Positions 48,706 through 57,048 of a stretch of DNA of 64,000 bases are shown here, in pieces. Source of the DNA: JALZCH01 sp036387315 (GTDB lineage: Bacteria; Acidobacteriota; Blastocatellia; Pyrinomonadales; Pyrinomonadaceae); assembly GCA_036387315.1 (NCBI GenBank), contig DASVTY010000006.1, forward strand, positions 62,001 through 126,000, written 5' to 3'. Position numbers and translations under genes: made by a program. Within the stretch, counting starts at the first letter, position 1; each line of letters opens with the position of its first letter. Under the pieces are notes generated by a model that searched no databases, was not told the DNA's origin, and worked only from the letters and a program-made list of their open reading frames with translations.

Positions 48706-51491
48706 ATGTTAATTTGAAATCTCTGATCGGCAGATTAAACGACACCTGTCGCAGCGCGCTCGAAGGCGCAGCCGGATTGTGTTTGTCGCGGACGAATTAC
48801 GATGTCGAAATCGAGCATCTTTTGGTGAAAATACTCGAATCGGACGACTCTGATTTGCGAAAAATTTTACGTCATTTCGAGATGAACCCGGAACGCTTGT
48901 CGCGCGATTTAACCGTGGCGCTCGACCGTCTGAAAACAGGAAACACGCGCACTCCGGCTCTTAGCCCGCGCATTCCGCAGCTTATTCAAGACGCCTGGCT
49001 GCTCGCTTCGGTCGAACACGGCGCTTCGCGCGTGCGCTCAGGTCATCTCGTTTTGGCGATGATGCTCAACGACGATTTGGCGCGGCTTGCCAGAGAGATT
49101 TCGCGAGAGTTTACCGAATTGACGACGCGCCTCGACGCCTTCAAAAAAGATTTCGGCGATATTGTTGCAGGTTCGAGCGAAGATCGTGAAGCGATGAGCT
49201 TAAACGAATCTCCAAACGTTTCGAGCGACGGCTCACCGAATGTCGCTTCGGGCGTTCCCGGAAAAACGAAAGCTCTCGATCAGTACACAGAAGATTTGAC
49301 GGCGAAAGCGCGAGCCGGAAAAATTGATCCGATTTTGGGTCGCGATTTTGAGATTCGGCAGGTGATTGACATTTTGACGCGCCGCCGCCAGAACAATCCT
49401 ATCTTGACTGGCGAAGCGGGCGTCGGAAAAACCGCAGTCGTCGAAGGTTTTGCTTTGCGGATTGCCGAAGGCGACGTTCCCGAACCGCTCAAAAATGTGG
49501 CTGTCCGAACTTTGGATTTAGGGCTTTTGCAGGCAGGCGCGGGCGTTAAAGGCGAGTTTGAAAATCGTCTGAAATCCGTCATTGACGAAGTGAAGTCGTC
49601 GCCGCAGCCGATAATTCTATTTATTGATGAAGCGCACACGATGATCGGCGCGGGCGGGCAAGCCGGGCAAAACGACGCCGCGAATCTTTTAAAACCAGCG
49701 CTGGCGCGCGGCGAATTGCGAACAATTGCGGCGACGACGTGGGCGGAATATAAAAAGTATTTTGAAAAAGACGCCGCGCTAGCTCGCCGTTTCCAGGTTG
49801 TCAAAGTTGAAGAACCGGACGAAGAAAAAGCCATCGGAATGATGCGCGGGCTGTTGGAAAAAATGGAGACGCATCACAACGTCCGCATTTTGGACGAAGC
49901 GATTGTCGAATCCGTAAAACTTTCGCATCGCTATATTTCCGGTCGCCAACTGCCTGATAAATCGGTTTCGGTTCTCGACACGGCTTGCGCCAAAGTCGCC
50001 ATCGGTCAAGGCGCGACGCCGCCGCCGATTGAAGATTCGCGCCGCAAGATTTCCAGACTTGAAGCCGAAATCGCATCGTTAAACCGCGAGCTGGCGACGG
50101 GCGCGAAACACGACGAGCGGATCAGCGAATTAAACGCCGCCAAATCTCAGGAAGAGGAAAGACTTGCCGCGTTTGATGAGCAATACGAGAAAGAAAAAGA
50201 TTTAATCGCGCGGATTCGTGAAATCCGTATGCAGCTCGAATCGCATGCGGCGGGAAACGGCGCTGGAAATATTGCCGAAACGGTTTCAGCAAACGGAAAT
50301 GGTGCTGTTTCTCCGGCAGTTGCGGCTGAAGGAGAACCGGCGATTTCGACTGCGGGCGGCACAGAGATTTCCCCTTCAACCCCAGCCGCAACAATTGACG
50401 TTGAAGCGTTAAAAAATGAACTCGCCGGACTAAACGCCGAATTAAAAGAAGTTCAAGGCGACAATCCGCTGATGCAGCCGGTCGTCAACGGGCAAACAGT
50501 CGCCGAAGTCATTTCCGGCTGGACTGGAATTCCGGTCGGCAAAATGGTTTCGGACGAAATCAACGCGATTTTAAATTTGCAGGAAAGATTAGCCGAACGA
50601 GTGATCGGACAAAACCACGCGCTCTACGCCATTTCTCAAAGAATCCGCACGGCGCGCGCCGGATTGACCGACCCCAAACGCCCGATTGGCGTGTTCATCT
50701 TGGTCGGGACGAGCGGTGTCGGAAAAACCGAAACCGCTCTGGCTTTGGCAGACACGCTTTACGGCGGCGAGCGCAATTTGATTTCGATCAATATGAGCGA
50801 ATATCAGGAAGCGCACACAGTTTCTTCGCTTAAAGGCTCGCCTCCGGGTTATGTCGGCTACGGCGAAGGCGGCGTTTTAACCGAAGCTGTCAGAAGAAAA
50901 CCGTATTCGGTCGTGCTGCTCGATGAAGTCGAAAAAGCGCACCCCGATGTGATGGAGTTGTTTTATCAGGTTTTTGACAAAGGCGTTTTGGAGGACGGCG
51001 AAGGGCGCGAGATTGATTTTAAAAACTGCGTCATTTTGCTCACTTCAAACGTCGCAACCGACACGATTATGAAATTGTGCGCCGATCCCGACACGACGCC
51101 CGAACCTGAAGGTATGATTGAAGCGATTAGACCGGAATTGATAAAAGTTTTCAAACCGGCTCTTTTGGGGCGAATGGTCGTCGTTCCGTATTATCCGATT
51201 TCCGACGATGTTCTGCGTCAAATTATTAGATTGCAGCTCGGCAAAATCAAAAATCGCATCTTTGAAAATCACCGTGCGCAATTTTCTTATGATGATTCCG
51301 TCATCGAAGCGGTCGCCAAGCGCTGCACCGAAGTCGAATCCGGCGCGCGCAACGTTTATAACATTCTGACCGGCAGTTTGCTGCCCGAAATGAGCGGCGA
51401 AGTGCTTGGCAGAATGGCAAGTGGCGACGGAATAAGCAGCGTTTATGTTGCTGTCGGTGATGATGGGAAATTTGTTTATGAGATTAATTGA
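48702..51491 (+). CDS. clpV: T6SS AAA+ disaggregase ClpV (TssH)
   Basis: A 929-residue Clp/Hsp100 ATPase that disassembles contracted TssB/C sheaths. N-domain about 1-150 (LKSLIGRLNDTCRSALEGAA). First AAA+ with GEAGVGKTAVVEG near 237, ILFIDEAHTMIGAGGQAG and the GRQLPDKSVSVLDTACAKVA sensor block. A middle domain follows with a Gly/Ala/Ser-rich insert at about 515-565 that is absent from typical ClpV. Second AAA+ with GTSGVGKTETALAL near 668 and VVLLDEVEKAHPDVMELFYQ. IEHLLVKILESDDSDLRKIL and the T6SS context separate it from ClpB. The start overlaps the GxxExxY stop. Confidence 0.96.
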   Translation: MNVNLKSLIGRLNDTCRSALEGAAGLCLSRTNYDVEIEHLLVKILESDDSDLRKILRHFEMNPERLSRDLTVALDRLKTGNTRTPALSPRIPQLIQDAWLLASVEHGASRVRSGHLVLAMMLNDDLARLAREISREFTELTTRLDAFKKDFGDIVAGSSEDREAMSLNESPNVSSDGSPNVASGVPGKTKALDQYTEDLTAKARAGKIDPILGRDFEIRQVIDILTRRRQNNPILTGEAGVGKTAVVEGFALRIAEGDVPEPLKNVAVRTLDLGLLQAGAGVKGEFENRLKSVIDEVKSSPQPIILFIDEAHTMIGAGGQAGQNDAANLLKPALARGELRTIAATTWAEYKKYFEKDAALARRFQVVKVEEPDEEKAIGMMRGLLEKMETHHNVRILDEAIVESVKLSHRYISGRQLPDKSVSVLDTACAKVAIGQGATPPPIEDSRRKISRLEAEIASLNRELATGAKHDERISELNAAKSQEEERLAAFDEQYEKEKDLIARIREIRMQLESHAAGNGAGNIAETVSANGNGAVSPAVAAEGEPAISTAGGTEISPSTPAATIDVEALKNELAGLNAELKEVQGDNPLMQPVVNGQTVAEVISGWTGIPVGKMVSDEINAILNLQERLAERVIGQNHALYAISQRIRTARAGLTDPKRPIGVFILVGTSGVGKTETALALADTLYGGERNLISINMSEYQEAHTVSSLKGSPPGYVGYGEGGVLTEAVRRKPYSVVLLDEVEKAHPDVMELFYQVFDKGVLEDGEGREIDFKNCVILLTSNVATDTIMKLCADPDTTPEPEGMIEAIRPELIKVFKPALLGRMVVVPYYPISDDVLRQIIRLQLGKIKNRIFENHRAQFSYDDSVIEAVAKRCTEVESGARNVYNILTGSLLPEMSGEVLGRMASGDGISSVYVAVGDDGKFVYEIN

Positions 51492-51575
51492 ACCGCCGAG
51501 ACGCGGAGACGCCGAGTTAAATCAGAAAGAGAGAAGTGATTTCTATTCAACTCGGCGTCTCCGCGTCTCGTCGGT
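51492..51575. mobile_element. Short TIR element 5 between clpV and next gene
   Basis: Inverted ends 51492-51516 and 51551-51575 match at 24 of 25 bases (ACCGCCGAGACGCGGAGACG then CCGAG), with only 34 bases between. The inner bases GAGAGAAGTGATT resemble the gene start of element 4. It begins at the clpV stop; its right end GTCGGTGAAAAAAA lies 6 bases before the GTG start of the next gene. Confidence 0.85.
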
Positions 51576-51583
51576 GAAAAAAA

Positions 51584-52171
51584 GTGATTAAAGTTCACAT
51601 TTGGTATCCGTACAACGTTCCCGGTTTTGATACGTGGGATTGGCTGACCGACGGCGCTGAGGAAATTCAGGACGTTCAATCGCTGATTCCGATTCATCAA
51701 TTTAGCTGGGGGCACGCCGGAATGGAGTTTATTGAAGTGCCGTCGCAGAACGGCAGATTCGTTTATAACGGTTATCGCTCCTTTTGGACGAGCAATTCGG
51801 ATTGGTCGCAACACTCGCTCGGCAGAGTCGCAATGGCACTTGAACAAGACGTTGCCGCCGAATACGGTTATCATCCGCATAATACAATCACGCTCGCCGA
51901 AGGCTTAAACGAGACTCTTATTTACGAATACTGGAATTCGCTCGTTAATCAATCGCTCGAATATTATCATCGCGGTTTTAACAGCTCCAATGCAGTCGCA
52001 AATGCGATTCAAAGCGGGATGCCGCCTAAACGAATGGACGCGCCGGAATATAATCCGTTTACGGCTTCCGATTACGGCGCGCCGCTGGGTTTTTCAAATC
52101 CGCTTTATCTGCAAAAGTGGCTGGAAGAAATTAACGCCTGGCTGGTGCTTCCTCAGCAAAATTTTAAATAA
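51584..52171 (+). CDS. Unknown protein before vgrG, candidate T6SS cargo or adaptor
   Basis: A 195-residue protein starting at GTG 51584, with GGTGA from TIR element 5 at ideal spacing. It opens with IKVHIWYPYNVPGFDTWDWL and contains HQFSWGHAGMEFIEV, which brings to mind amidase or papain-like folds with a conserved GHAGM-type strand, but no full catalytic set can be pointed to. It is Tyr/Trp/Asn-rich, has no signal peptide and lies 17 bases before vgrG. Position directly upstream of vgrG is typical of effectors or adaptors; a spike-related role is inference. Confidence 0.6.
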   Translation: MIKVHIWYPYNVPGFDTWDWLTDGAEEIQDVQSLIPIHQFSWGHAGMEFIEVPSQNGRFVYNGYRSFWTSNSDWSQHSLGRVAMALEQDVAAEYGYHPHNTITLAEGLNETLIYEYWNSLVNQSLEYYHRGFNSSNAVANAIQSGMPPKRMDAPEYNPFTASDYGAPLGFSNPLYLQKWLEEINAWLVLPQQNFK

Positions 52172-52188
52172 CGAAGCGTCGGAAAATT

Positions 52189-54819
52189 ATGGCTATTACG
52201 CAGGGAAACAGAGTACTTCGATTAGGCACGCCGCTCGGCGAAGATTTTTTGCTGATTCAAAGCTTTCGAGCTAAAGAAGGTCTTTCGCAGCTTTTCCAGC
52301 TTGAAATGGATGTCGTTCACGAAGAAACCGAATCGGGCGACGAGTTGACGGCAATTGACCCGAATAATATTTTGGGCAAAAACTGCACGCTCGCCGTCCG
52401 CACTCGCGGAGAAGATACGGAGCGTTTTTTCAACGGCGTCTGCATTCGATTTGCTCAGGGCAAACGCGACGACCGCTTTTCGCATTATCGAATGCTCGTT
52501 GTGCCGGAAGCTTGGCTGCTGACGCAAGTGGCGCAAAGTCGCGTTTTTCAAAATATTTCCGTTCCCGATCTTCTCAAGAAAGTTTTGGAAGGAATCAACG
52601 TTTCGTTTGAAATCCAGGGCACTTTTCATCCGCGAAATTATATTGTCCAATACCGCGAGTCGGATTTTGCATTCGCTTCGCGTCTAATGGAAGAAGAAGG
52701 GATTTATTATTATTTCGAGCACGAAGACGGCTCGCATAAAATGATAATCGCCAACACGCCGCAGTCGCACGTTGATTGCCCGTCGAAAGCCGATATTCCG
52801 TATTTTCTGGTCACGCAGCCGAAAGACGATTTCGTCAGCAGCATCGAGTTATGGCGCGTCGAGCATCAGCTTCAGAGCGGCGAGTTTACGCTCTGGGATC
52901 ATCACTTTGAGCTTCCCCATCGCAATCTTGAAGCCAAGCAAAAATCGCGTTTTAACATCGGCGGAAATCAAGAACTGGAGTTTTATGATTTTCCCGGCGG
53001 TTATGCCAAGCGTTTTGACGGAGTTGACAAAATGGGCGGCGAACGCCCGGACGATGTGCCGAAAGTTTTTGAGGACAATCAGCGAACCGTCGGTTTGCGT
53101 CAACAGGAATCGGACGCCAAGGTTCAAACTATTACAGGAGTTTCCGATTGCTGTTCGATCACTGCCGGACATCGTTTTCGGCTTTTTAATCACCCGAACG
53201 GAGATCAAAACGCGCAATACGTTTTAACCTCGGTCACGCACGAAGGTCATCAAAGCCCGGCTTATGCCACCGGCGGCGATTTGGCGCGCGCTTACGCAAA
53301 CAGTTTTATTTGTATTCCGTTCAAAACGCCTTATCGCCCGCCGCGCCGCACCGAAAAGCCGATTGTACGCGGTTCGCAAACCGCGACGGTCGTCGGACCT
53401 CCGGGAGAAGAGATTTTTACCGATAAATACGGGCGCATCAAAGTTCAGTTTCACTGGGACAGATTGACGACTCCTTCGCCCGATAGCTCGTGCTGGATTC
53501 GCGTCGGGCGCGACATCGCCGGGAAAAAATGGGGAACAATGTATATTCCCCGCATCGGTCAGGAAGTTATTGTTGATTTTCTCGAAGGCGACCCGGATCA
53601 GCCAATCGTGACCGGCTCGGTTTACAACGCCGAACAGATGCCGCATTACGAGCTGCCGAAATTCAAAACTCTGAGCTATATCAAAACGCAAACTTCGCCG
53701 TACGACGGCAAAGGTTTTAACGAGCTGCGTTTTGAAGACAAAGCCGGCAAAGAACAGGTTTTCGTTCGCTCGCAAAAACGAATGGACGTACGTGCGCGCG
53801 GTTCATATTACAAAACTATCGGCGGAAATCGGCACGAAATTATCGGCGTTCGCGCCGACAACGAACCGGGCGGAAATTTGACCGTCACTGTTGGCGGCAA
53901 CCACGATTTTCATATCAAAGACAGTCAATATATCGGCGTTGACGGCAAATTAAACGAATACGTCAAAGGCGATGTCGTCGAAGATTATCAAAGCAATCTG
54001 CAAACCGTCGTTAAAGCTAAAGCCGAGCTGAATGCTAGAGAAATAACGCTTGAGGCTTTTACGAAAATTACGCTCAAAGTGGGCGGAAACTTTATCACAG
54101 TTGATCAATCAGGCGTAACGATTGTCGGTTTGATGGTCAAGATCAACTCCGGCGGCGCAGCCGTTCCGACCGGTCCGGCTGTTATTGATGAACCGCTTGA
54201 TGCCGAACCGGCGGATACGGGCGAGCCGGGGTATTTGGACAAACCGAAGACAGGCGGCGGAAAAGGCAGAAAACGCCGCACTTTAAACGGGCAGCACGCG
54301 CCGGACGTTACTAAGCTTGATAAGCTTCTTAAAGATGCGAAACAATTAAAAGCTGACGGTAAAGACGCGGAATCTGCTACGAAAAAACAGGAAGCTATTG
54401 ATGAAGCCGTCAAGGTTTACAATATAGATACCAGCAAAACCAAGAGCATAACTTATGATCCGACGGTGGACGGTGAAGGCGAAACCAGTGAGGACGGACA
54501 TGTAAAAATCGGAGATGACGCATTCCGCGATCCTGCATGGCTGGGTTCGACAGTCGGACACGAAAGCGAAATTCACGCGAAAGAACAGGGCGCGAAAGGC
54601 AAGTGGTACACAGGACCGGAGGGAACTGCTATTCAAGAGGTTCAGGCGTATGATTATGAAATTGCAAATGCCGAGAGATATGGAACGAGTCCAGCCGACG
54701 TTGCAGAGGCAAAGAAAAGGCGGCAAGAACATTACGACGCGCTCAGCGACGAATACAAACAGCGAGTTGACGGCAATCCGCCCAACTATGATATGAAACC
54801 GGGCGATGAAAATAAATAG
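52189..54819 (+). CDS. vgrG: T6SS spike VgrG with C-terminal toxin-like extension
   Basis: An 876-residue VgrG (TssI). gp27-like part about 1-380 (LRLGTPLGEDFLLIQSFRAK, FASRLMEEEGIYYYFEHEDG), gp5 OB domain about 400-480 (PPGEEIFTDKYGRIKVQFHW, SSCWIRVGRDIAGKKWG, IPRIGQEVIVDFLEGDPDQP) and a beta-helix needle to about 690. The last roughly 185 residues are an extra domain after a basic linker: helical KLDKLLKDAKQLKADGKDAE, then STVGHESEIHAKEQ at about 788 and TAIQEVQAYDYEIANAERYG. H791-E792 and H796 with Glu in EVQAYDYE resemble a zinc peptidase site, but the spacing is HExxxH, not HExxH. It is a likely specialised VgrG effector. It overlaps the next gene by 14 bases. Confidence 0.93.
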   Translation: MAITQGNRVLRLGTPLGEDFLLIQSFRAKEGLSQLFQLEMDVVHEETESGDELTAIDPNNILGKNCTLAVRTRGEDTERFFNGVCIRFAQGKRDDRFSHYRMLVVPEAWLLTQVAQSRVFQNISVPDLLKKVLEGINVSFEIQGTFHPRNYIVQYRESDFAFASRLMEEEGIYYYFEHEDGSHKMIIANTPQSHVDCPSKADIPYFLVTQPKDDFVSSIELWRVEHQLQSGEFTLWDHHFELPHRNLEAKQKSRFNIGGNQELEFYDFPGGYAKRFDGVDKMGGERPDDVPKVFEDNQRTVGLRQQESDAKVQTITGVSDCCSITAGHRFRLFNHPNGDQNAQYVLTSVTHEGHQSPAYATGGDLARAYANSFICIPFKTPYRPPRRTEKPIVRGSQTATVVGPPGEEIFTDKYGRIKVQFHWDRLTTPSPDSSCWIRVGRDIAGKKWGTMYIPRIGQEVIVDFLEGDPDQPIVTGSVYNAEQMPHYELPKFKTLSYIKTQTSPYDGKGFNELRFEDKAGKEQVFVRSQKRMDVRARGSYYKTIGGNRHEIIGVRADNEPGGNLTVTVGGNHDFHIKDSQYIGVDGKLNEYVKGDVVEDYQSNLQTVVKAKAELNAREITLEAFTKITLKVGGNFITVDQSGVTIVGLMVKINSGGAAVPTGPAVIDEPLDAEPADTGEPGYLDKPKTGGGKGRKRRTLNGQHAPDVTKLDKLLKDAKQLKADGKDAESATKKQEAIDEAVKVYNIDTSKTKSITYDPTVDGEGETSEDGHVKIGDDAFRDPAWLGSTVGHESEIHAKEQGAKGKWYTGPEGTAIQEVQAYDYEIANAERYGTSPADVAEAKKRRQEHYDALSDEYKQRVDGNPPNYDMKPGDENK

Positions 54820-55396
54820 AAAGAATCTACTAACGGCGCTTTCCTGTTTCCTTCTCATTGCGGAAGTTATAGGTTGTGCCGTTAGTAGTGACAATCTTTC
54901 TCTGCTTGAGAAACGAACAAATTTGCTAAGCGAGGCTAATATTATGCAATCAATGGTAACTGCCAAATTGGAGATTTCACCTTCGATTGAAAAAACTTCT
55001 GACGGCGTTAAAGTGCGGATAAAAACCGTAATAACAAATTCTGCCGCTTCTCCGCTGTGGGTGAATAAACGAATGCTTTTCAATACGGTTTATGCTCCGA
55101 AACCATTTAGAGAAATCTGGTTCGATGTCAAAGCTCCGAGTGGCGATAAACTAGAATTCAGGTGTAAGGTCAAAGCAGGCGCGGCGCGTGAAGAACATTA
55201 CGCTTTATTGAAGCCCGGCGAATCCGTTGAACGTGATATTAGACTTTCCGACTGCTTTGATATGGCGGAAAAAGGCGAATACGAAATTAAAGCTCATTAT
55301 CAGGACGGCAACAGGGAAGTGCCGCCCGCTCCGTCGAATACAGTTCATTTGAAAGATGAATTGGAGTCAAAAACTATCAAAATTTCAATCCAGTAA
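54806..55396 (+). CDS. Lipoprotein, candidate immunity protein to VgrG extension
   Basis: A 196-residue lipoprotein: signal with lipobox VIGC near residue 24 (FLLIAEVIGCAVSSD). The mature part is a beta-sandwich-like domain (SMVTAKLEISPSIEK, VKVRIKTVITNSAASPLWVN, LLKPGESVERDIRLSDCFDM, GEYEIKAHYQDGN) similar in style to immunoglobulin-like secreted domains. It overlaps vgrG by 14 bases and lies 12 bases before the PAAR gene. A tightly coupled lipoprotein next to a toxin-bearing vgrG is the arrangement expected for a periplasmic immunity protein; this is inference. Confidence 0.75.
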   Translation: MKINRKNLLTALSCFLLIAEVIGCAVSSDNLSLLEKRTNLLSEANIMQSMVTAKLEISPSIEKTSDGVKVRIKTVITNSAASPLWVNKRMLFNTVYAPKPFREIWFDVKAPSGDKLEFRCKVKAGAAREEHYALLKPGESVERDIRLSDCFDMAEKGEYEIKAHYQDGNREVPPAPSNTVHLKDELESKTIKISIQ

Positions 55397-55408
55397 ATAT
55401 CAAAAATT

Positions 55409-55912
55409 ATGCCTCCAGCAGCCAGAATTACAGACCCCGTTTTGCATCCGCTGCCGCCCGTTTTAACCGGCGGACCGACTGCGGTTACAGTTATCATCGG
55501 ATTTCTTCCGGCGTGGCGCGGAATCGGCGCAGCCATTGCCTCCAGTCTCAGCGGTGGAAAAATCGAGTCAGAAAAAAATATCAAAAAAGCCGAGTTAGCT
55601 ACGGAAGCCGCTAAAAAACTTGGAAATCCGGCAGCCGTTACAGCCGCCGAACTCAATGAAAAAAAGGTTAAATTTGAGGAACAGGCTAAAATGGCGGCGA
55701 CAATTTTAGCGGCGGCGGCGATGACGGATATTCACAATTGCGGGACATTTCCGCCGCTTCCCATTCACGGTCCTGGAGTAGTCGTCAAACCGTCGCAAAC
55801 AGTCCTTATTGCTGGACAGCCTGCCGCTCGGCAAGGCGACGAGATTTTGGAAGCCATCGGTCCGCCGAACTTTATTTCAATGGGCTGCCCGACCGTTATC
55901 ATTGGGGGTTAA
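55409..55912 (+). CDS. PAAR-domain spike-tip protein with helical insert
   Basis: A 167-residue PAAR protein that sharpens the VgrG spike. The first PAAR strand pair is PPAARITDPVLHPLPPVLTG, and the remainder resumes near residue 108 with AMTDIHNCGTFPPLPIHGPG, VVVKPSQTVLIAGQPAARQG and FISMGCPTVIIGG. Between them about 60 residues form hydrophobic and charged helices (WRGIGAAIASSL; EKNIKKAELATEAAKKLG), so the PAAR fold is split by an insert. His and Cys needed for the tip metal are visible in the second part. It ends the T6SS block. Confidence 0.88.
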   Translation: MPPAARITDPVLHPLPPVLTGGPTAVTVIIGFLPAWRGIGAAIASSLSGGKIESEKNIKKAELATEAAKKLGNPAAVTAAELNEKKVKFEEQAKMAATILAAAAMTDIHNCGTFPPLPIHGPGVVVKPSQTVLIAGQPAARQGDEILEAIGPPNFISMGCPTVIIGG

Positions 55913-55919
55913 AAAGTGA

Positions 55920-55982
55920 GCAGTAAGCAGTGAGCGGTGAGCAGATGAATTGAATTTCTGCTCACCGCTCACTGCTTACTGC
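55920..55982. repeat. Perfect 25-bp inverted repeat of 7-base units
   Basis: Arms 55920-55944 and 55958-55982 are perfect inverted copies (GCAGTAAGCAGTGAGCGGTG then AGCAG), built from GTGAGCA-like 7-base units, 13-base loop. It separates the PAAR gene from the convergent TPR gene; the last codon and stop of the TPR gene lie inside the right arm. It may work as a bidirectional transcription stop. Confidence 0.82.
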
Positions 55983-56908
55983 GGCATTAATTCAACCGTG
56001 TCGCCTTGATTTTGTTGGTTTTTTAGCTGTTCGATGATTGAGCGAATCGCCGCCGCCATATTGCTGGTCGGCGCGAGTTGCAAATATTTTTCGTAAGCGG
56101 CGATGGCTTCCTTTTTGCGCCCGGCTTGTTCGTAAGTTTCACCCAAAAGCTGGTACAAAATCGGTTCGGAATCGGCAAACTGCGCGACGGCGATTTTGAA
56201 TTCGGCAATCGCGGCGGTGTGATTTCCCTGATCTTTGTAGGTTAAAGCCAAACCTGTATGCGCTTCGGGCTGAAAATTTTTTGCTTCCCGCAGCGCGCGT
56301 TTAAAAGATTTGACGGCGTTTTCCAAATCCGAGCTTTCGCGATAGATTCTGCCTTCGACGGTCGAGGCTTCGGCGAAAGCGGGACGCGCTTTTCTGGCTT
56401 CGCCGATTTGCTCCAAAGCGGCGTCCGGGTCTGCTTTTTCAATCGCCCGCGCCCAGCCGACGCGCGCTTCGGCAAATTTCGGGCGCAATTGGAGAGCTTT
56501 TTTGTAAAGCTCGATTGCCTTTTGTTTATTTTCCTCTTTGCCGGATTCGCGCAATTCTTCGGCTTGCTGAAAAGCAATCTCGGCTTCGTCTGTTGTTTTG
56601 ACCAGCGCGATTTTGATTTCGCCTTTTTGCGCCGGAAGCAGCGTTTGAGTTTTTTCGGCAAATCCGACTGCCCGAACCCGAATTTTGCGAGTTCCGGCTG
56701 CGATTCGATCAATTTTTAGCTGACCTTTTTCATCAGTCGCGCCGCGCCGATTTTCGTCAATCCAAACAACGGCTTTCGGTTCGGTTACAACGACGATTGA
56801 GCGAGCGGATGCGGCAGCCGGCGCAGGTCGTTTTTGCGAAAAAACATTTGTTGAAACAAAAAGCGACAAAACTACGGAAACGATTTGTAACACAATTTTC
56901 GCGCGCAT
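55976..56908 (-). CDS. Secreted PEGA/TPR-repeat protein
   Basis: A 310-residue protein with a signal peptide (LQIVSVVLSLFVSTNVFSQ). Residues about 37-105 form a PEGA-like domain (SIVVVTEPKAVVWIDENRRG, KIDRIAAGTRKIRVRAVGFA). Residues 115-300 hold TPR units (KQKAIELYKKALQLRPKFAE, EARKARPAFAEASTVEGRI, ALTYKDQGNHTAAIAEFKIA, EAIAAYEKYLQLAP). It is probably a periplasmic protein-interaction module. Its stop and last residue come from the period-7 repeat that separates it from the T6SS block. Confidence 0.85.
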   Translation of the reverse strand: MRAKIVLQIVSVVLSLFVSTNVFSQKRPAPAAASARSIVVVTEPKAVVWIDENRRGATDEKGQLKIDRIAAGTRKIRVRAVGFAEKTQTLLPAQKGEIKIALVKTTDEAEIAFQQAEELRESGKEENKQKAIELYKKALQLRPKFAEARVGWARAIEKADPDAALEQIGEARKARPAFAEASTVEGRIYRESSDLENAVKSFKRALREAKNFQPEAHTGLALTYKDQGNHTAAIAEFKIAVAQFADSEPILYQLLGETYEQAGRKKEAIAAYEKYLQLAPTSNMAAAIRSIIEQLKNQQNQGDTVELMPQ

Positions 56909-57048
56909 AATTTTCCTAAGACCTCAATCTTCTGATTTAAAATCAACGAATCGGGTTGTCAGCCAAGACCGTCTAAATCGTCCTCTTTCTAACAATTCAA
57001 CCGGTATCGTTAGTATTATTGGAATACCTTTTCTTCAGAAAACCCATG

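Noticed and set aside
31836..51575. CRISPR-like interpretation of the GAGACGCAGAGACGC repeats
   Set aside because: The repeats are inverted pairs at single junctions, kilobases apart, with no regular spacers and no cas genes in the window.
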